Source: an uncultured Peptostreptococcaceae bacterium (GTDB lineage: Bacteria > Bacillota > Clostridia > Peptostreptococcales > Peptostreptococcaceae). Taken from it: DNA of 44,031 nucleotides. The stretch is taken from positions 1 to 44,031 of the forward strand of contig CALWPP010000011.1 of NCBI GenBank assembly GCA_944383455.1, given 5' to 3'. Below the pieces are notes generated by a model, which saw only the letters and a list, made by a program, of their open reading frames with translations, did not search any database and had not been told where the DNA came from. The position numbers and the translations under genes were made by a program. Shown here piece by piece: positions 1 through 7,563 of the stretch. Position 1 is the stretch's first letter. Each line of letters begins with the position of its first letter.

Positions 1-95
1 TGAAGGATAAGATATAGTCTGTGCTTAGGGGAAACTCTAAGAAGTTCATAAGAGAACTGCATAAAAGTAGCGATTTTGTGTGAACGACACCTCAA
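1..95 (+). ncRNA. Group I intron 3' catalytic core (partial)
   Basis: The S element at 9-20 is followed by a 7-bp stem capped by GAAA (24-30 with 35-41), like a P9 hairpin. Next come an AGTTC/GAACT hairpin (43-47 with 54-58) and a GTGT/ACAC hairpin (78-81 with 87-90). This order fits the 3' end of a self-splicing group I intron. P1 to P6 and the 5' splice site are outside the window, so activity cannot be judged. The intron would excise the whole element, tnpB included, from terD mRNA. Confidence 0.75.
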
Positions 96-162
96 AAACG
101 ACAAAGTTAGCCCTACGGTTATTATATATGTTATTTAATGTAAAAACCTTCAAAACACTTGA

Positions 163-216
163 ACTTGATTATTTATATTTATATAATTTTAATAAATAAT
201 AAAATCAAGTGAGGTG
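163..216 (+). promoter_or_regulatory. Hairpin abutting the tnpB ribosome binding site
   Basis: ACTTGAT (163-169) pairs with ATCAAGT (204-210), and inside it TATTTAT (170-176) pairs with ATAAATA (192-198), leaving a five-base bulge. The stem ends directly against the GAGGTG ribosome site (211-216) of tnpB, which starts with GTG at 224. The pairing is seen in the sequence. Its use to limit tnpB translation from long transcripts is inferred. Confidence 0.4.
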
Positions 217-223
217 AAAAGTA

Positions 224-1324
224 GTGGAAAAAGCATATAAGTATAGAATATATCCAAATAAGAAACAAGAAGAATTAATAAACAAAACATTTGGATGTAC
301 AAGATTTGTATATAATAGGTACTTATCTAAAAAGATAGAGACCTATAAAAATACACAAAAAACTCTTACTTATAAAGAATGTAGCTTGGATTTAACTAAA
401 TTAAAAAAAGAATTAGTTTGGCTAAAAGAAGTAGATAAATTTTCCCTACAAAACGCCTTAAAAGATTTAGAAAATGCATACAAAAAATTCTTTAAAGAAA
501 GAATAGGATTTCCTAAATTTAAAACTAAAAAAATTAATAGATTTTCATATAGAACTAATTATACAAATAATAACATAGAGTATTTAGGAAAACATATAAA
601 ACTACCTAAACTAGGTAAGATAAAGATAAAAGATAAGCAAATACCAAGTGGTAGAATACTAAATGCTACAATATCAAAAAATCCAAGTGGAAAATACTAC
701 GTATCACTATGTGTAACAGATGTACAAATAAAACTATTTGAGAAAACTAATAAAAAAATAGGAATAGATTTAGGAATAAAAGAATTTTTAACTACAAGTA
801 ATAAAGAATTTATAGAAAATCCTAAGTATCTTAAAAAGTCTTTAAAAAAACTAAAAAAACTACAAAAAGAATTATCAAGAAAAACAATTGGTAGTTCAAA
901 TAGGAATAAAGCAAGAATAAAACTAGCAAGACTTCAAGATCATATAGCTAATCAAAGAAAGGATTTCCTACAAAAACTATCTACTAAACTAATAAGAGAA
1001 AATGACATTATTTGTATAGAAGATTTACAAGTAAAAAATATGATTAAAAACAAAAAATTATCTAGATCTATATCAGATGTATCTTGGTCAGAATTTATAA
1101 GAATGTTAGAATACAAAGCCAAGTGGTATCATAAAAAAGTTATAAAAGTAGATAAATTCTTTGCAAGTAGCAAACTATGTAGTGAGTGTGGATACAAAAA
1201 CGAGGAAGTTAAAAGTTTAAAAATAAGAGAATGGATTTGTCCAAAATGTAATACACACCACGATAGAGATATAAATGCAAGTATAAATATATTAAATGAA
1301 GGAATAAAACTTATAATAAAATAG
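224..1324 (+). CDS. tnpB: TnpB RNA-guided nuclease (IS605 OrfB family)
   Basis: This 366-aa protein is full length for TnpB, the RNA-guided endonuclease ancestral to Cas12, which cuts DNA matching the guide carried by the element's omega RNA. The N-terminal OrfB region ([13 protein letters not shown]) is followed by a central linker and a RuvC-like domain. The catalytic acids appear complete: D182 in IGIDLG, E266 in CIEDL and D349 in HDRDINAS. A four-cysteine zinc finger (CSECG, CPKC) lies between the last two. The GTG start has GAGGTG seven bases upstream. No frameshift or stop disrupts it, so it is probably active. In IStrons the nuclease favours element retention by cutting empty sites. 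No tnpA is seen nearby. Confidence 0.95.
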   Translation: MEKAYKYRIYPNKKQEELINKTFGCTRFVYNRYLSKKIETYKNTQKTLTYKECSLDLTKLKKELVWLKEVDKFSLQNALKDLENAYKKFFKERIGFPKFKTKKINRFSYRTNYTNNNIEYLGKHIKLPKLGKIKIKDKQIPSGRILNATISKNPSGKYYVSLCVTDVQIKLFEKTNKKIGIDLGIKEFLTTSNKEFIENPKYLKKSLKKLKKLQKELSRKTIGSSNRNKARIKLARLQDHIANQRKDFLQKLSTKLIRENDIICIEDLQVKNMIKNKKLSRSISDVSWSEFIRMLEYKAKWYHKKVIKVDKFFASSKLCSECGYKNEEVKSLKIREWICPKCNTHHDRDINASINILNEGIKLIIK

Positions 1325-1462
1325 ATAACTTATATAAGAACCGTAGGAACTACGGGGATAGCCTGTGGAGAATTAATAAGACATATTTTAAATATGCAAG
1401 ATTCAAAGAAGCAGGAACCTCGCGACTTTAGTCGTGAGAGGTTCAGAGGACAAGAAGGATTT
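1325..1462 (+). ncRNA. Predicted omega RNA with right end and guide
   Basis: Downstream of tnpB lie a CCGTAG/CTACGG hairpin with a GAA loop (1341-1355), a conserved-looking single-stranded stretch and the terminal hairpin GAACCTC...GAGGTTC (1415-1444) with a TTTA loop, typical of IS605 right ends. In this family the RNA scaffold overlaps the 3' end of tnpB and the element end, and the roughly 16 bases beyond the element act as the guide. Here those would be terD bases from 1447. The 5' limit of the scaffold is not determinable by eye. Confidence 0.65.
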
Positions 1463-1846
1463 ATATATTTTAACAATCAAAGAGGTAAAGGAATTTATCT
1501 ACATAATGATAATAGAACAGGTCAAGGTGAAGGTGATGATGAGAAAATTTCTATAACTTTAAAAGACTTGCCAAGCGAATGTAAAACTATAATATTTTGT
1601 GTAAATATTTATCAAGCAAAAATGAGAAAACAAGATTTTTCTAAAGTAAATAATGCATATGTTAGAGTTTTAAATGCCGATAAAGGTTTTGTTGAAATGT
1701 GTAGATATAATCTAAGTGAAGATGGAAAGAATTATACAAGTCTTTTGTTTGCTCAGCTTGAGAGAAATAGTGACAGTTGGAGTTTTAAGGCTTTAGGCAA
1801 TCTTTTACAAGATGATTTAAACTCACTTATAAACAAATTTAGATAG
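1447..1846 (+). CDS. terD: TerD-family protein, 3' exon of a gene split by the IStron
   Basis: Codons after the element encode a TerD C-terminal two-thirds, including the acidic calcium-binding signature DNRTGQGEGDDE, and align with the intact terD that follows from about its residue 70. The N-terminal ~70 residues must lie upstream of the element, outside the window. The frame stays open back to an ATG at 1394, but those residues are transposon sequence with no ribosome site, so a separate start there is unlikely to be real. Precise intron excision would restore a full TerD, otherwise the gene is broken. TerD proteins bind Ca2+ and are linked to tellurite and phage or stress resistance; the exact role here is unknown. 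Confidence 0.85.
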
Positions 1847-1857
1847 GAGATGGTTTT

Positions 1858-2457
1858 ATGGGAATTAATTTAGGTAATTTTGGAAATAACACTTCAAATA
1901 ATACTTTAAATCTTAACAAAAATGATATATTAGATTTAACAAAGAAAAATCCAGGTCTAAAAAAAGTTACATTAGGAGCTGGTTGGGATATTGCAAGTGG
2001 AGCTAATGATTTTGATATAGATATAGCGGCATTTTTACTTGATGCAAATGATAAGTTTAACACAGTTTCAAATGTGATATTTTTTAATAATAAAGTTGGT
2101 CAAGGTATAGAATTGTCAGGGGACAATAGAACAGGTCAAGGTGAAGGAGATGATGAAACTATATCAATAGATTTATCTTTAATAGATTCTTCTATTCAAA
2201 AAATAGTTTTTGTTGTTTCGATTCACGAGGCACAGTCAAAAAGACAAACTTTTGGTATGATAAATAACTCTTATGTAAGACTTGTAGATACTTTAAATAA
2301 TAAAGAATTATGTAGATTTAATCTAAAAAGTGATGGATCAACTGCTACATCAGTTATATTTGCAAACCTTTATAGAGACTTTGGTGAATGGCAGTTTAAA
2401 GCTATAGGTGAAGGTAAGATCGCTGATTTAAATGGTGTGCTAGCTCTTTTTAGTTAG
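1858..2457 (+). CDS. terD: TerD family protein (intact)
   Basis: This 199-aa protein is full length for the TerD/TerE/CABP1 family. An N-terminal low-complexity Asn-rich stretch (residues 1-22) precedes the TerD beta-sandwich. The family hallmarks are GWD near 42 (LGAGWDIA), the Asp-rich DFDIDIAAF at 51-59 and the Ca2+-site loop DNRTGQGEGDDE at 89-100. It starts 12 bases after the split terD with GGAGATGG upstream, so the two were one operon of tandem paralogues before the IStron inserted. No other ter genes (terC, terB) are seen on this side; they may lie upstream. The substrate or partner is not evident. Confidence 0.95.
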   Translation: MGINLGNFGNNTSNNTLNLNKNDILDLTKKNPGLKKVTLGAGWDIASGANDFDIDIAAFLLDANDKFNTVSNVIFFNNKVGQGIELSGDNRTGQGEGDDETISIDLSLIDSSIQKIVFVVSIHEAQSKRQTFGMINNSYVRLVDTLNNKELCRFNLKSDGSTATSVIFANLYRDFGEWQFKAIGEGKIADLNGVLALFS

Positions 2458-2464
2458 TGAAAAT

Positions 2465-2490
2465 GACCTAATATTTGTTAGGTCTTTTAA
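2465..2490 (+). terminator. Rho-independent terminator after terD
   Basis: GACCTAA (2465-2471) pairs with TTAGGTC (2478-2484), followed by TTTTAATTTT. It ends the terD operon. Confidence 0.8.
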
Positions 2491-2572
2491 TTTTAAATAA
2501 AGTAATTATTATTTTTAATTTTAAATAAAGTAATTATTATTTTTAATTTTAAATAAAGTAATTATTATTTTT
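2489..2572. repeat. Three perfect tandem 28-bp repeats
   Basis: A 28-base AT-rich unit, beginning AATTTTAAATAAAGTAATTA, occurs three times with no mismatch at 2489-2516, 2517-2544 and 2545-2572, with no spacers. It lies between the terD terminator and the fab promoter. The lack of spacers rules out CRISPR. Copy number may vary between strains. Confidence 0.95.
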
Positions 2573-2599
2573 AAAACTAAAATATTTACTTAAAAAGAG

Positions 2600-2628
2600 T
2601 TGACTTTTAAATGGGAATGTAATATATT
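2600..2628 (+). promoter_or_regulatory. Sigma-A promoter of the fatty-acid operon
   Basis: TTGACT (2600-2605), a 17-bp spacer and TATATT (2623-2628) form a vegetative promoter. Its -10 box overlaps the first FabT-like operator, which fits repression by blocking polymerase. Confidence 0.7.
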
Positions 2629-2665
2629 TTGAATATCGAAGTAAATATTTTGATATTCAAAATAT
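2624..2665. promoter_or_regulatory. Paired FabT-like operators within a 14-bp inverted repeat
   Basis: Two sites resemble the streptococcal FabT box (ANTTTGATTATCAAATT), at 2626-2642 and 2647-2663, each matching about 14 of 17 positions. The second contains the perfect palindrome TTTTGATATTCAAAA (2648-2662). They are 21 bp apart, two helical turns, so on the same DNA face. Together they make a perfect 14-bp inverted repeat, ATATTTTGAATATC (2624-2637) against 2652-2665. The operon's last gene encodes a FabT-like MarR protein, the likely ligand-dependent repressor. Confidence 0.75.
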
Positions 2666-2702
2666 TTTGTTTTTAAGGAGAATGTAATTGGAGAATATAA
2701 TT

Positions 2703-3680
2703 ATGGAAGGAATAATCATAAAAGGAACTGGAAGCTATACTCCAAAAAATGTTATAAATAACATTAAATTAGGAGAAATAGTTGATACTAGTGATGAATG
2801 GATATTAACTAGAACAGGTATTAAAGAGAGAAAAATATCAATAGATGAAAATACTTCGGATTTGGCAATAAAGGCTTGTAAAATAGCTATAAAAAATGCT
2901 AAAATATCTAGTCTAGATATAGATTTAATAGTGCTTGCTACTTGTACACCTGATATGCTTATTCCATCAACAGCTTGTATAGTACAAAAAGCTTTAGGAT
3001 GTGATAATGCGGTTTCATTTGATATTAGTGCTGCGTGTACAGGATTTATTTATGCACTTGATATAGCAAAATCACTTATAAAATCAAATAATTATAAAAA
3101 TGCTTTAGTTATTGGGGCAGAAACTTTATCAAAAATTGTAAATTGGGAAGATAGGACTACTTGTGTTTTATTTGGAGATGGAGCAGGAGCAGTAGTTTTA
3201 TCTAAGTCTGAAGAAGAAGGAATTATAGAATCTTTTTGTAAAACTGATGCCAAAAAGTATGAATGTTTGGTTGCTCCATCTAATGATTTAAATAATCCAT
3301 TTATAAAAAATCATATAAAAAATGAAAAATATTTGAAAATGGATGGGCAAGAGGTTTTTAAATTTGCAACTACAACAATAGTAAACTCAATAAAAGAAGT
3401 TTTAGAAAAAGCTAATATGACAATTGATGAAATTGACTATATAGTTCCTCATCAAGCTAATATAAGAATAATTGAACATTCTGCAAAAAAATTAAAGATA
3501 GATAAAGAAAAATTTTATACTAATTTAGAAAACTATGGTAATACATCAGCTGCATCAATACCAATAGCTCTTCACGAGTTAAATGAAAAAAAGAATCTAA
3601 AAAAAGGTGATAAAATAATTTTAGTTGGATTTGGTGGAGGACTAACTTTTGGTGCAACTATTATAAAATGGTGTGTTTAG
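2703..3680 (+). CDS. fabH: Beta-ketoacyl-ACP synthase III
   Basis: FabH condenses acetyl-CoA (or a branched starter) with malonyl-ACP to begin type II fatty-acid synthesis in the cytosol. The thiolase-fold Cys-His-Asn triad is visible: Cys112 in SAACTGF, His in PHQANIRI and Asn in NYGNTSAAS. I chose ATG 2703, preceded by GGAG at nine bases. This leaves 325 aa and puts the nucleophile at 112, as in E. coli FabH. A TTG at 2688 with AAGGAG seven bases upstream would add five residues and is also credible. It is the first gene of the operon and lies directly under the FabT-like operators. An acpP gene often sits after fabH in relatives but is absent here. Confidence 0.96.
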   Translation: MEGIIIKGTGSYTPKNVINNIKLGEIVDTSDEWILTRTGIKERKISIDENTSDLAIKACKIAIKNAKISSLDIDLIVLATCTPDMLIPSTACIVQKALGCDNAVSFDISAACTGFIYALDIAKSLIKSNNYKNALVIGAETLSKIVNWEDRTTCVLFGDGAGAVVLSKSEEEGIIESFCKTDAKKYECLVAPSNDLNNPFIKNHIKNEKYLKMDGQEVFKFATTTIVNSIKEVLEKANMTIDEIDYIVPHQANIRIIEHSAKKLKIDKEKFYTNLENYGNTSAASIPIALHELNEKKNLKKGDKIILVGFGGGLTFGATIIKWCV

Positions 3681-3688
3681 GAGGAAAA

Positions 3689-4612
3689 ATGAAAAATATA
3701 GCTGATTTACTTAATATAAAATATCCAATAATTCAAGGTGCTATGGCTTGGATATCAGATTCAAGTTTAGCAGTTGCTGTTAGTGAAGCTGGTGGACTTG
3801 GTATAATTTCAGGGTATGGTCCAACAGAACATGTAAGAAGTGAAATAGAAAAAGCAAAAAAAGCCACAGATAAACCATTTGGACTTAATATAATGCTTAT
3901 GGCTGATAATATAGATGAAATAGCAAATCTTATTGTTGAGTATGATGTAAAGGTTGTTACTACTGGAGCTGGAAATCCATCTAAATATATGGAAATGTGG
4001 AAAAATAATGGAACTAAAGTTATACCAGTTGTACCATCAGTTGCTTTAGCAAAGAGAATGGAAAAGTATGGGGCTGATGCAGTTATAGTTGAAGGTATGG
4101 AGGCTGGAGGTCATATAGGACAATTAACTACTATGAGTTTAGTTCCACAAGTTGTTGATTCAGTTAATATTCCAGTAATTGCTGCAGGTGGAATAGGAGA
4201 TGGTCGTGGAATAGCTGCAAGTTTTATGCTAGGTGCTGTTGGAGTACAAATGGGAACTAGATTTTTAGTTTCAAAAGAGTGTACAGTTCACCAAAATTAT
4301 AAAGATAGAGTGTTAAAAGCAAAAGATATAGATACAGAAGTAACTGGGATGAGTACAGGTCATCCTATTAGAGTTTTAAGAAATAGATTAACTAGAGAAT
4401 ACTTAAAACTTGAAAGAGTAAAGCCAAATAGTGAAGAACTTGAAGTTTTAGGAAAAGGAGCTTTAAGAAAAGCTGTTGTTGATGGAGATGTTGAAAATGG
4501 TTCTGTTATGGCGGGTCAAATTGCAGGTATGGTAAATAAAGAACAGACTTGCAAAGAAATAATTGAAGAAATTATGAAAGAATTTAATGATTGTTTAGCT
4601 AGATTTAAGTAA
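3689..4612 (+). CDS. fabK: Enoyl-ACP reductase II (FMN-dependent)
   Basis: FabK reduces trans-2-enoyl-ACP with NAD(P)H through FMN in the last step of each elongation cycle. The 307-aa nitronate-monooxygenase-like TIM barrel shows the N-terminal YPIIQGAMAW, the catalytic-His region EAGGHIGQ and the phosphate-binding AAGGIGDGRG, then QMGTRF. ATG 3689 follows AGGAGG by four to five bases, eight bases after fabH stops. An in-frame ATG at 3668 inside fabH lacks a ribosome site and adds non-conserved residues. No fabI is in the cluster, so this is probably the organism's enoyl reductase. Organisms relying on FabK resist triclosan. Confidence 0.95.
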   Translation: MKNIADLLNIKYPIIQGAMAWISDSSLAVAVSEAGGLGIISGYGPTEHVRSEIEKAKKATDKPFGLNIMLMADNIDEIANLIVEYDVKVVTTGAGNPSKYMEMWKNNGTKVIPVVPSVALAKRMEKYGADAVIVEGMEAGGHIGQLTTMSLVPQVVDSVNIPVIAAGGIGDGRGIAASFMLGAVGVQMGTRFLVSKECTVHQNYKDRVLKAKDIDTEVTGMSTGHPIRVLRNRLTREYLKLERVKPNSEELEVLGKGALRKAVVDGDVENGSVMAGQIAGMVNKEQTCKEIIEEIMKEFNDCLARFK

Positions 4613-4623
4613 TTGGAGGAATT

Positions 4624-5559
4624 ATGAGTAAAATAGCTTTTTTATTTCCAGGTCAAGGTGCACAATATATTAAAATGGGAAAAGATTTATACGAAAATAT
4701 ACCAGAGTGTAGAGAACTTTTTAATAAAGGTGAAAAAATACTTGATATGCCTATGAAAGAAATTATTTTTGATGGAAGTGATGAAATACTAACACAAACA
4801 AAGAATAATCAACCAGCAATAGTATTAACTTCATTGATGGCACAAAAAGCTTTAAGTTTAAAGGGTATAGAAGCAGATTATGTAGCGGGACTTTCTCTTG
4901 GTGAATATAGTGCACTTATTTATAGTGGTATTTTAAGTTTTGAAGATGGTCTTAAAACTATCAAAAAAAGAGCTAGAATAATGGATAGTGCAGTTAAAAA
5001 AGGTGTTGGAGGAATGGCTGCTGTACTAAAACTTGATAGAGAGCATATAAAAATTTTAGTTGATAGAGCTAGTGAATTTGGAAAAATAGAAGTAGCTAAT
5101 TATAATTGCCCAGGGCAAGTTGTAATATCAGGAGAAATAAATGCAATAAATGAAGCTTGTGGTATAGCAAAGAGTTTAAGAGGTATTTGTAAAGTTTTAA
5201 ATGTAAGTGGACCTTTTCACAGCTCACTTTATGAAGAAGCTAGCTTTAAGTTTTTTGACGAAATAAAAGATATAAAAATAAATGAAACTGATAAAAAAGT
5301 GTATTCAAATGTTTATGCAAAGCCTTATAAAAATGATGATGATATAAAAGAGATACTAAGAAAACAAATAATGTCATCAGTTCTTTTTGAAGATACTATA
5401 AAAGAAATGATAAAAGAAGGTGTTGATACATTTATTGAAATAGGTCCTGGAAAGGTATTATCAGGATTTGTTAAAAAGATAGATAAAACTTTAAATATAT
5501 ATAATGTAGAAGATATGAAAAGTTTAGAAGAAACTATAAACTCTATAAAAGAAAATTAG
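4624..5559 (+). CDS. fabD: Malonyl-CoA:ACP transacylase
   Basis: FabD moves malonyl from CoA to ACP and so supplies the extender for elongation. The 311-aa acyltransferase fold has the N-terminal FPGQGAQ, nucleophile Ser91 in GLSLGEYSAL and catalytic His199 in GPFHSSLY, with the C-terminal EIGPGKVL. The length is normal. It sits 11 bases after fabK with GGAGG upstream. Confidence 0.96.
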   Translation: MSKIAFLFPGQGAQYIKMGKDLYENIPECRELFNKGEKILDMPMKEIIFDGSDEILTQTKNNQPAIVLTSLMAQKALSLKGIEADYVAGLSLGEYSALIYSGILSFEDGLKTIKKRARIMDSAVKKGVGGMAAVLKLDREHIKILVDRASEFGKIEVANYNCPGQVVISGEINAINEACGIAKSLRGICKVLNVSGPFHSSLYEEASFKFFDEIKDIKINETDKKVYSNVYAKPYKNDDDIKEILRKQIMSSVLFEDTIKEMIKEGVDTFIEIGPGKVLSGFVKKIDKTLNIYNVEDMKSLEETINSIKEN

Positions 5560-5567
5560 GAGGAGTT

Positions 5568-6314
5568 ATGCTAAAAGGTAAAGTTGCTATAATAACTGGA
5601 TCAACTAGAGGTATAGGAAAGCAAATAGCATTAAAATATGCTTCTTTAGGTTGTGATATAGTAATTAATTATAAAAGTGAAAATGATATAGATAGAGCAA
5701 AAGTTGTTGAAGAAGAAATAAAAGAATTTGGAGTTAAAACTTTAATAGTAAAAGCTGATGTTTCTTCTTTAGAAGACTGTGTAAATCTTTGTAATGAAAC
5801 TAAAAAAACTTTTGGTAAAATAGATATACTAGTAAATAATGCAGGTATAACAAAAGACAACTTAATAATAAGAATGAGTGAGGAAGACTTTGATAGAGTA
5901 ATTGATATAAATTTAAAAGGAAGTTTTAATTGCCTAAAAGCAGTAACTCAAATTATGATGAAGCAAAAGTATGGTAAAATAATAAATATGTCATCAGTAG
6001 TTGGAATAACAGGAAATGCAGGGCAAGTTAATTATTGTGCTTCAAAAGCTGGAGTTATTGGTATGACAAAATCTCTTGCAAGAGAAGTAGGTTCAAGAGG
6101 AATAAATGTTAATGCCATAGCACCAGGATTTATAGAAACGGATATGACTGATGTTTTAACTGATGAACAAAAGAAAAATATATTAAATCAAATCCCTCTT
6201 AAGAAAATGGGAAGTACGGAAGATATAGCAAATATAGCTGTATTTTTAGGAAGTGATTATTCAAATTATATAACAGGTCAAGTAATAAGTGTTGATGGCG
6301 GAATGTCAATGTAG
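5568..6314 (+). CDS. fabG: 3-oxoacyl-ACP reductase
   Basis: FabG is a short-chain dehydrogenase that reduces 3-oxoacyl-ACP with NADPH. The 248-aa Rossmann protein has the cofactor loop TGSTRGIGK (10-18), NNAG (90-93) and the catalytic Ser143-Tyr156-Lys160 set, plus the family-typical end ITGQVISVDGGMSM. Translation starts nine bases after fabD with AGGAGG. Order and spacing match classic firmicute fab clusters, which makes FabG rather than another short-chain dehydrogenase the secure call. Confidence 0.96.
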   Translation: MLKGKVAIITGSTRGIGKQIALKYASLGCDIVINYKSENDIDRAKVVEEEIKEFGVKTLIVKADVSSLEDCVNLCNETKKTFGKIDILVNNAGITKDNLIIRMSEEDFDRVIDINLKGSFNCLKAVTQIMMKQKYGKIINMSSVVGITGNAGQVNYCASKAGVIGMTKSLAREVGSRGINVNAIAPGFIETDMTDVLTDEQKKNILNQIPLKKMGSTEDIANIAVFLGSDYSNYITGQVISVDGGMSM

Positions 6315-6325
6315 GTGGAGGTAGT

Positions 6326-7558
6326 ATGAGTAGAGTAGTTGTAACAGGACTTGGAGCATTGACTCCAATAGGAAATGATGTTAGTACTTTTTGGGAAAAT
6401 TCTAAAAAAGGTGTTTGTGGAATAGACTTTATAAAAAGTATTAATGTTGACGACTTAGATATAAAAATTGCTGGAGAATTAAAAGATTTTGATGCTACAA
6501 ATTATATAGATAAAAAAGAAATAAGAAGAATAGATAAATTTACTCAGTATGGTCTTATAGCTAGTATGGAGGCATTTAATAATAGTGGTTTAAATCTTGA
6601 TGAAATAGACTTAGATAGATTTGCTGTAATATTTGGTTCTGGTATTGGAGGATATAATACTCACGAAGCAGAGTTTAAAACTGTTTATACAAAAGGATTA
6701 AAAAGAGTTTCTCCAATGTATGTTCCAATGGCTATAATTAATGCTGTTGCTGCAAATATTGCTATAAAATATAGTGCTCGTGGTATGTGCACTTCTGCTG
6801 TAACTGCTTGTGCAACTGCAACTAATAATATAGGTGATGCATTTAGACATATAAAACACGGTTATGCAGATGTTGTTATTTGTGGTGGAAGTGAAGCACC
6901 AATAACTCCAATAGGAATAGCAGGTTTTCAAAATATGAAAGCATTAAACTCAAATAATAACCCACAAAGGTCCTCTATACCTTTTGATAAAGAAAGAAGT
7001 GGATTTGTTATGGGTGAAGGTGCTGGAGCTTTAGTACTTGAAAGTTTAGAACATGCAAAGAAAAGAGGAGCAAAAATATATGCAGAAATAGTTGGATATG
7101 GAGCAACTTGTGATGCATATCATATAACTTCTCCATCTCCAGAAGGTTATGGAGCATCAAAAGCTATGAGTGATGCTATAAAAGAAGCTAATATAAATTA
7201 TGATGAGGTTTCTTATATTAATGCACATGGAACTTCAACTCCGTATAATGATTTATTTGAAACAAGAGCTATAAAATCAGTATTTAAAGATTTTGCAAAA
7301 AATATACCAATATCTTCAACAAAGTCAATGACAGGACATTTACTTGGAGCTGCTGGTGCTATAGAATCTATAATTTGTATAAAAGCTCTTGAAGAAGGTT
7401 TTATACCTCCAACAATAGGATATAAAGTGGTTGATGAAGAACTTGATTTAGATTATGTACCTAATGTTGGAAGAGATGCTAAACTTAATTATGCACTTAC
7501 AAATTCTCTTGGATTTGGGGGACATAATGCATCTTTATTATTTAAAAGATGGGAGTAA
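6326..7558 (+). CDS. fabF: Beta-ketoacyl-ACP synthase II
   Basis: FabF condenses acyl-ACP with malonyl-ACP during chain elongation. The 410-aa thiolase-fold protein has the Cys162-His301-His338 triad (TACATA, NAHGTSTPYND, KSMTGHLLGAAG) and the C-terminal NSLGFGGHN. Length and motifs are those of FabF, and no fabB is present. It follows fabG by 11 bases with GGAGG. No acpP is found between fabG and fabF either, so the carrier protein is made elsewhere. Confidence 0.96.
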   Translation: MSRVVVTGLGALTPIGNDVSTFWENSKKGVCGIDFIKSINVDDLDIKIAGELKDFDATNYIDKKEIRRIDKFTQYGLIASMEAFNNSGLNLDEIDLDRFAVIFGSGIGGYNTHEAEFKTVYTKGLKRVSPMYVPMAIINAVAANIAIKYSARGMCTSAVTACATATNNIGDAFRHIKHGYADVVICGGSEAPITPIGIAGFQNMKALNSNNNPQRSSIPFDKERSGFVMGEGAGALVLESLEHAKKRGAKIYAEIVGYGATCDAYHITSPSPEGYGASKAMSDAIKEANINYDEVSYINAHGTSTPYNDLFETRAIKSVFKDFAKNIPISSTKSMTGHLLGAAGAIESIICIKALEEGFIPPTIGYKVVDEELDLDYVPNVGRDAKLNYALTNSLGFGGHNASLLFKRWE

Positions 7559-7563
7559 TTTAA

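Larger units (their letters stand above)
1..1446 (+). mobile_element. IStron (group I intron + IS605-type tnpB), 3' part
   Basis: The window opens inside a chimeric element. Positions 9-20 read AAGATATAGTCT, the conserved S (P7 3') element of group I introns. A hairpin with a GAAA tetraloop (24-41, P9-like) and two further hairpins follow, then an intact tnpB, then an IS605-type right-end hairpin at 1415-1444. The element appears to end at G1446, the terminal guanosine expected at a group I 3' splice site, because TerD-homologous codons resume immediately after it. The 5' splice site, P1-P6 and left end lie upstream of base 1. No transposase (tnpA) lies between the intron core and tnpB, so movement probably needs a transposase in trans. 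The exact right boundary is inferred from the protein alignment. Confidence 0.85.

Noticed and set aside
1394..1446. ATG 1394 as the real start of a TerD-like protein
   Set aside because: The first ~17 codons are the IS605 right-end hairpin, no ribosome site precedes it, and the TerD fold would lack its N-terminal third.
2489..2572. CRISPR array
   Set aside because: The 28-bp copies are directly adjacent with no spacers and no cas genes are near.
2600..2665. FapR operator
   Set aside because: The sites fit the FabT consensus far better, no plsX or fapR is in the cluster, and a MarR-type FabT-like gene closes the operon.
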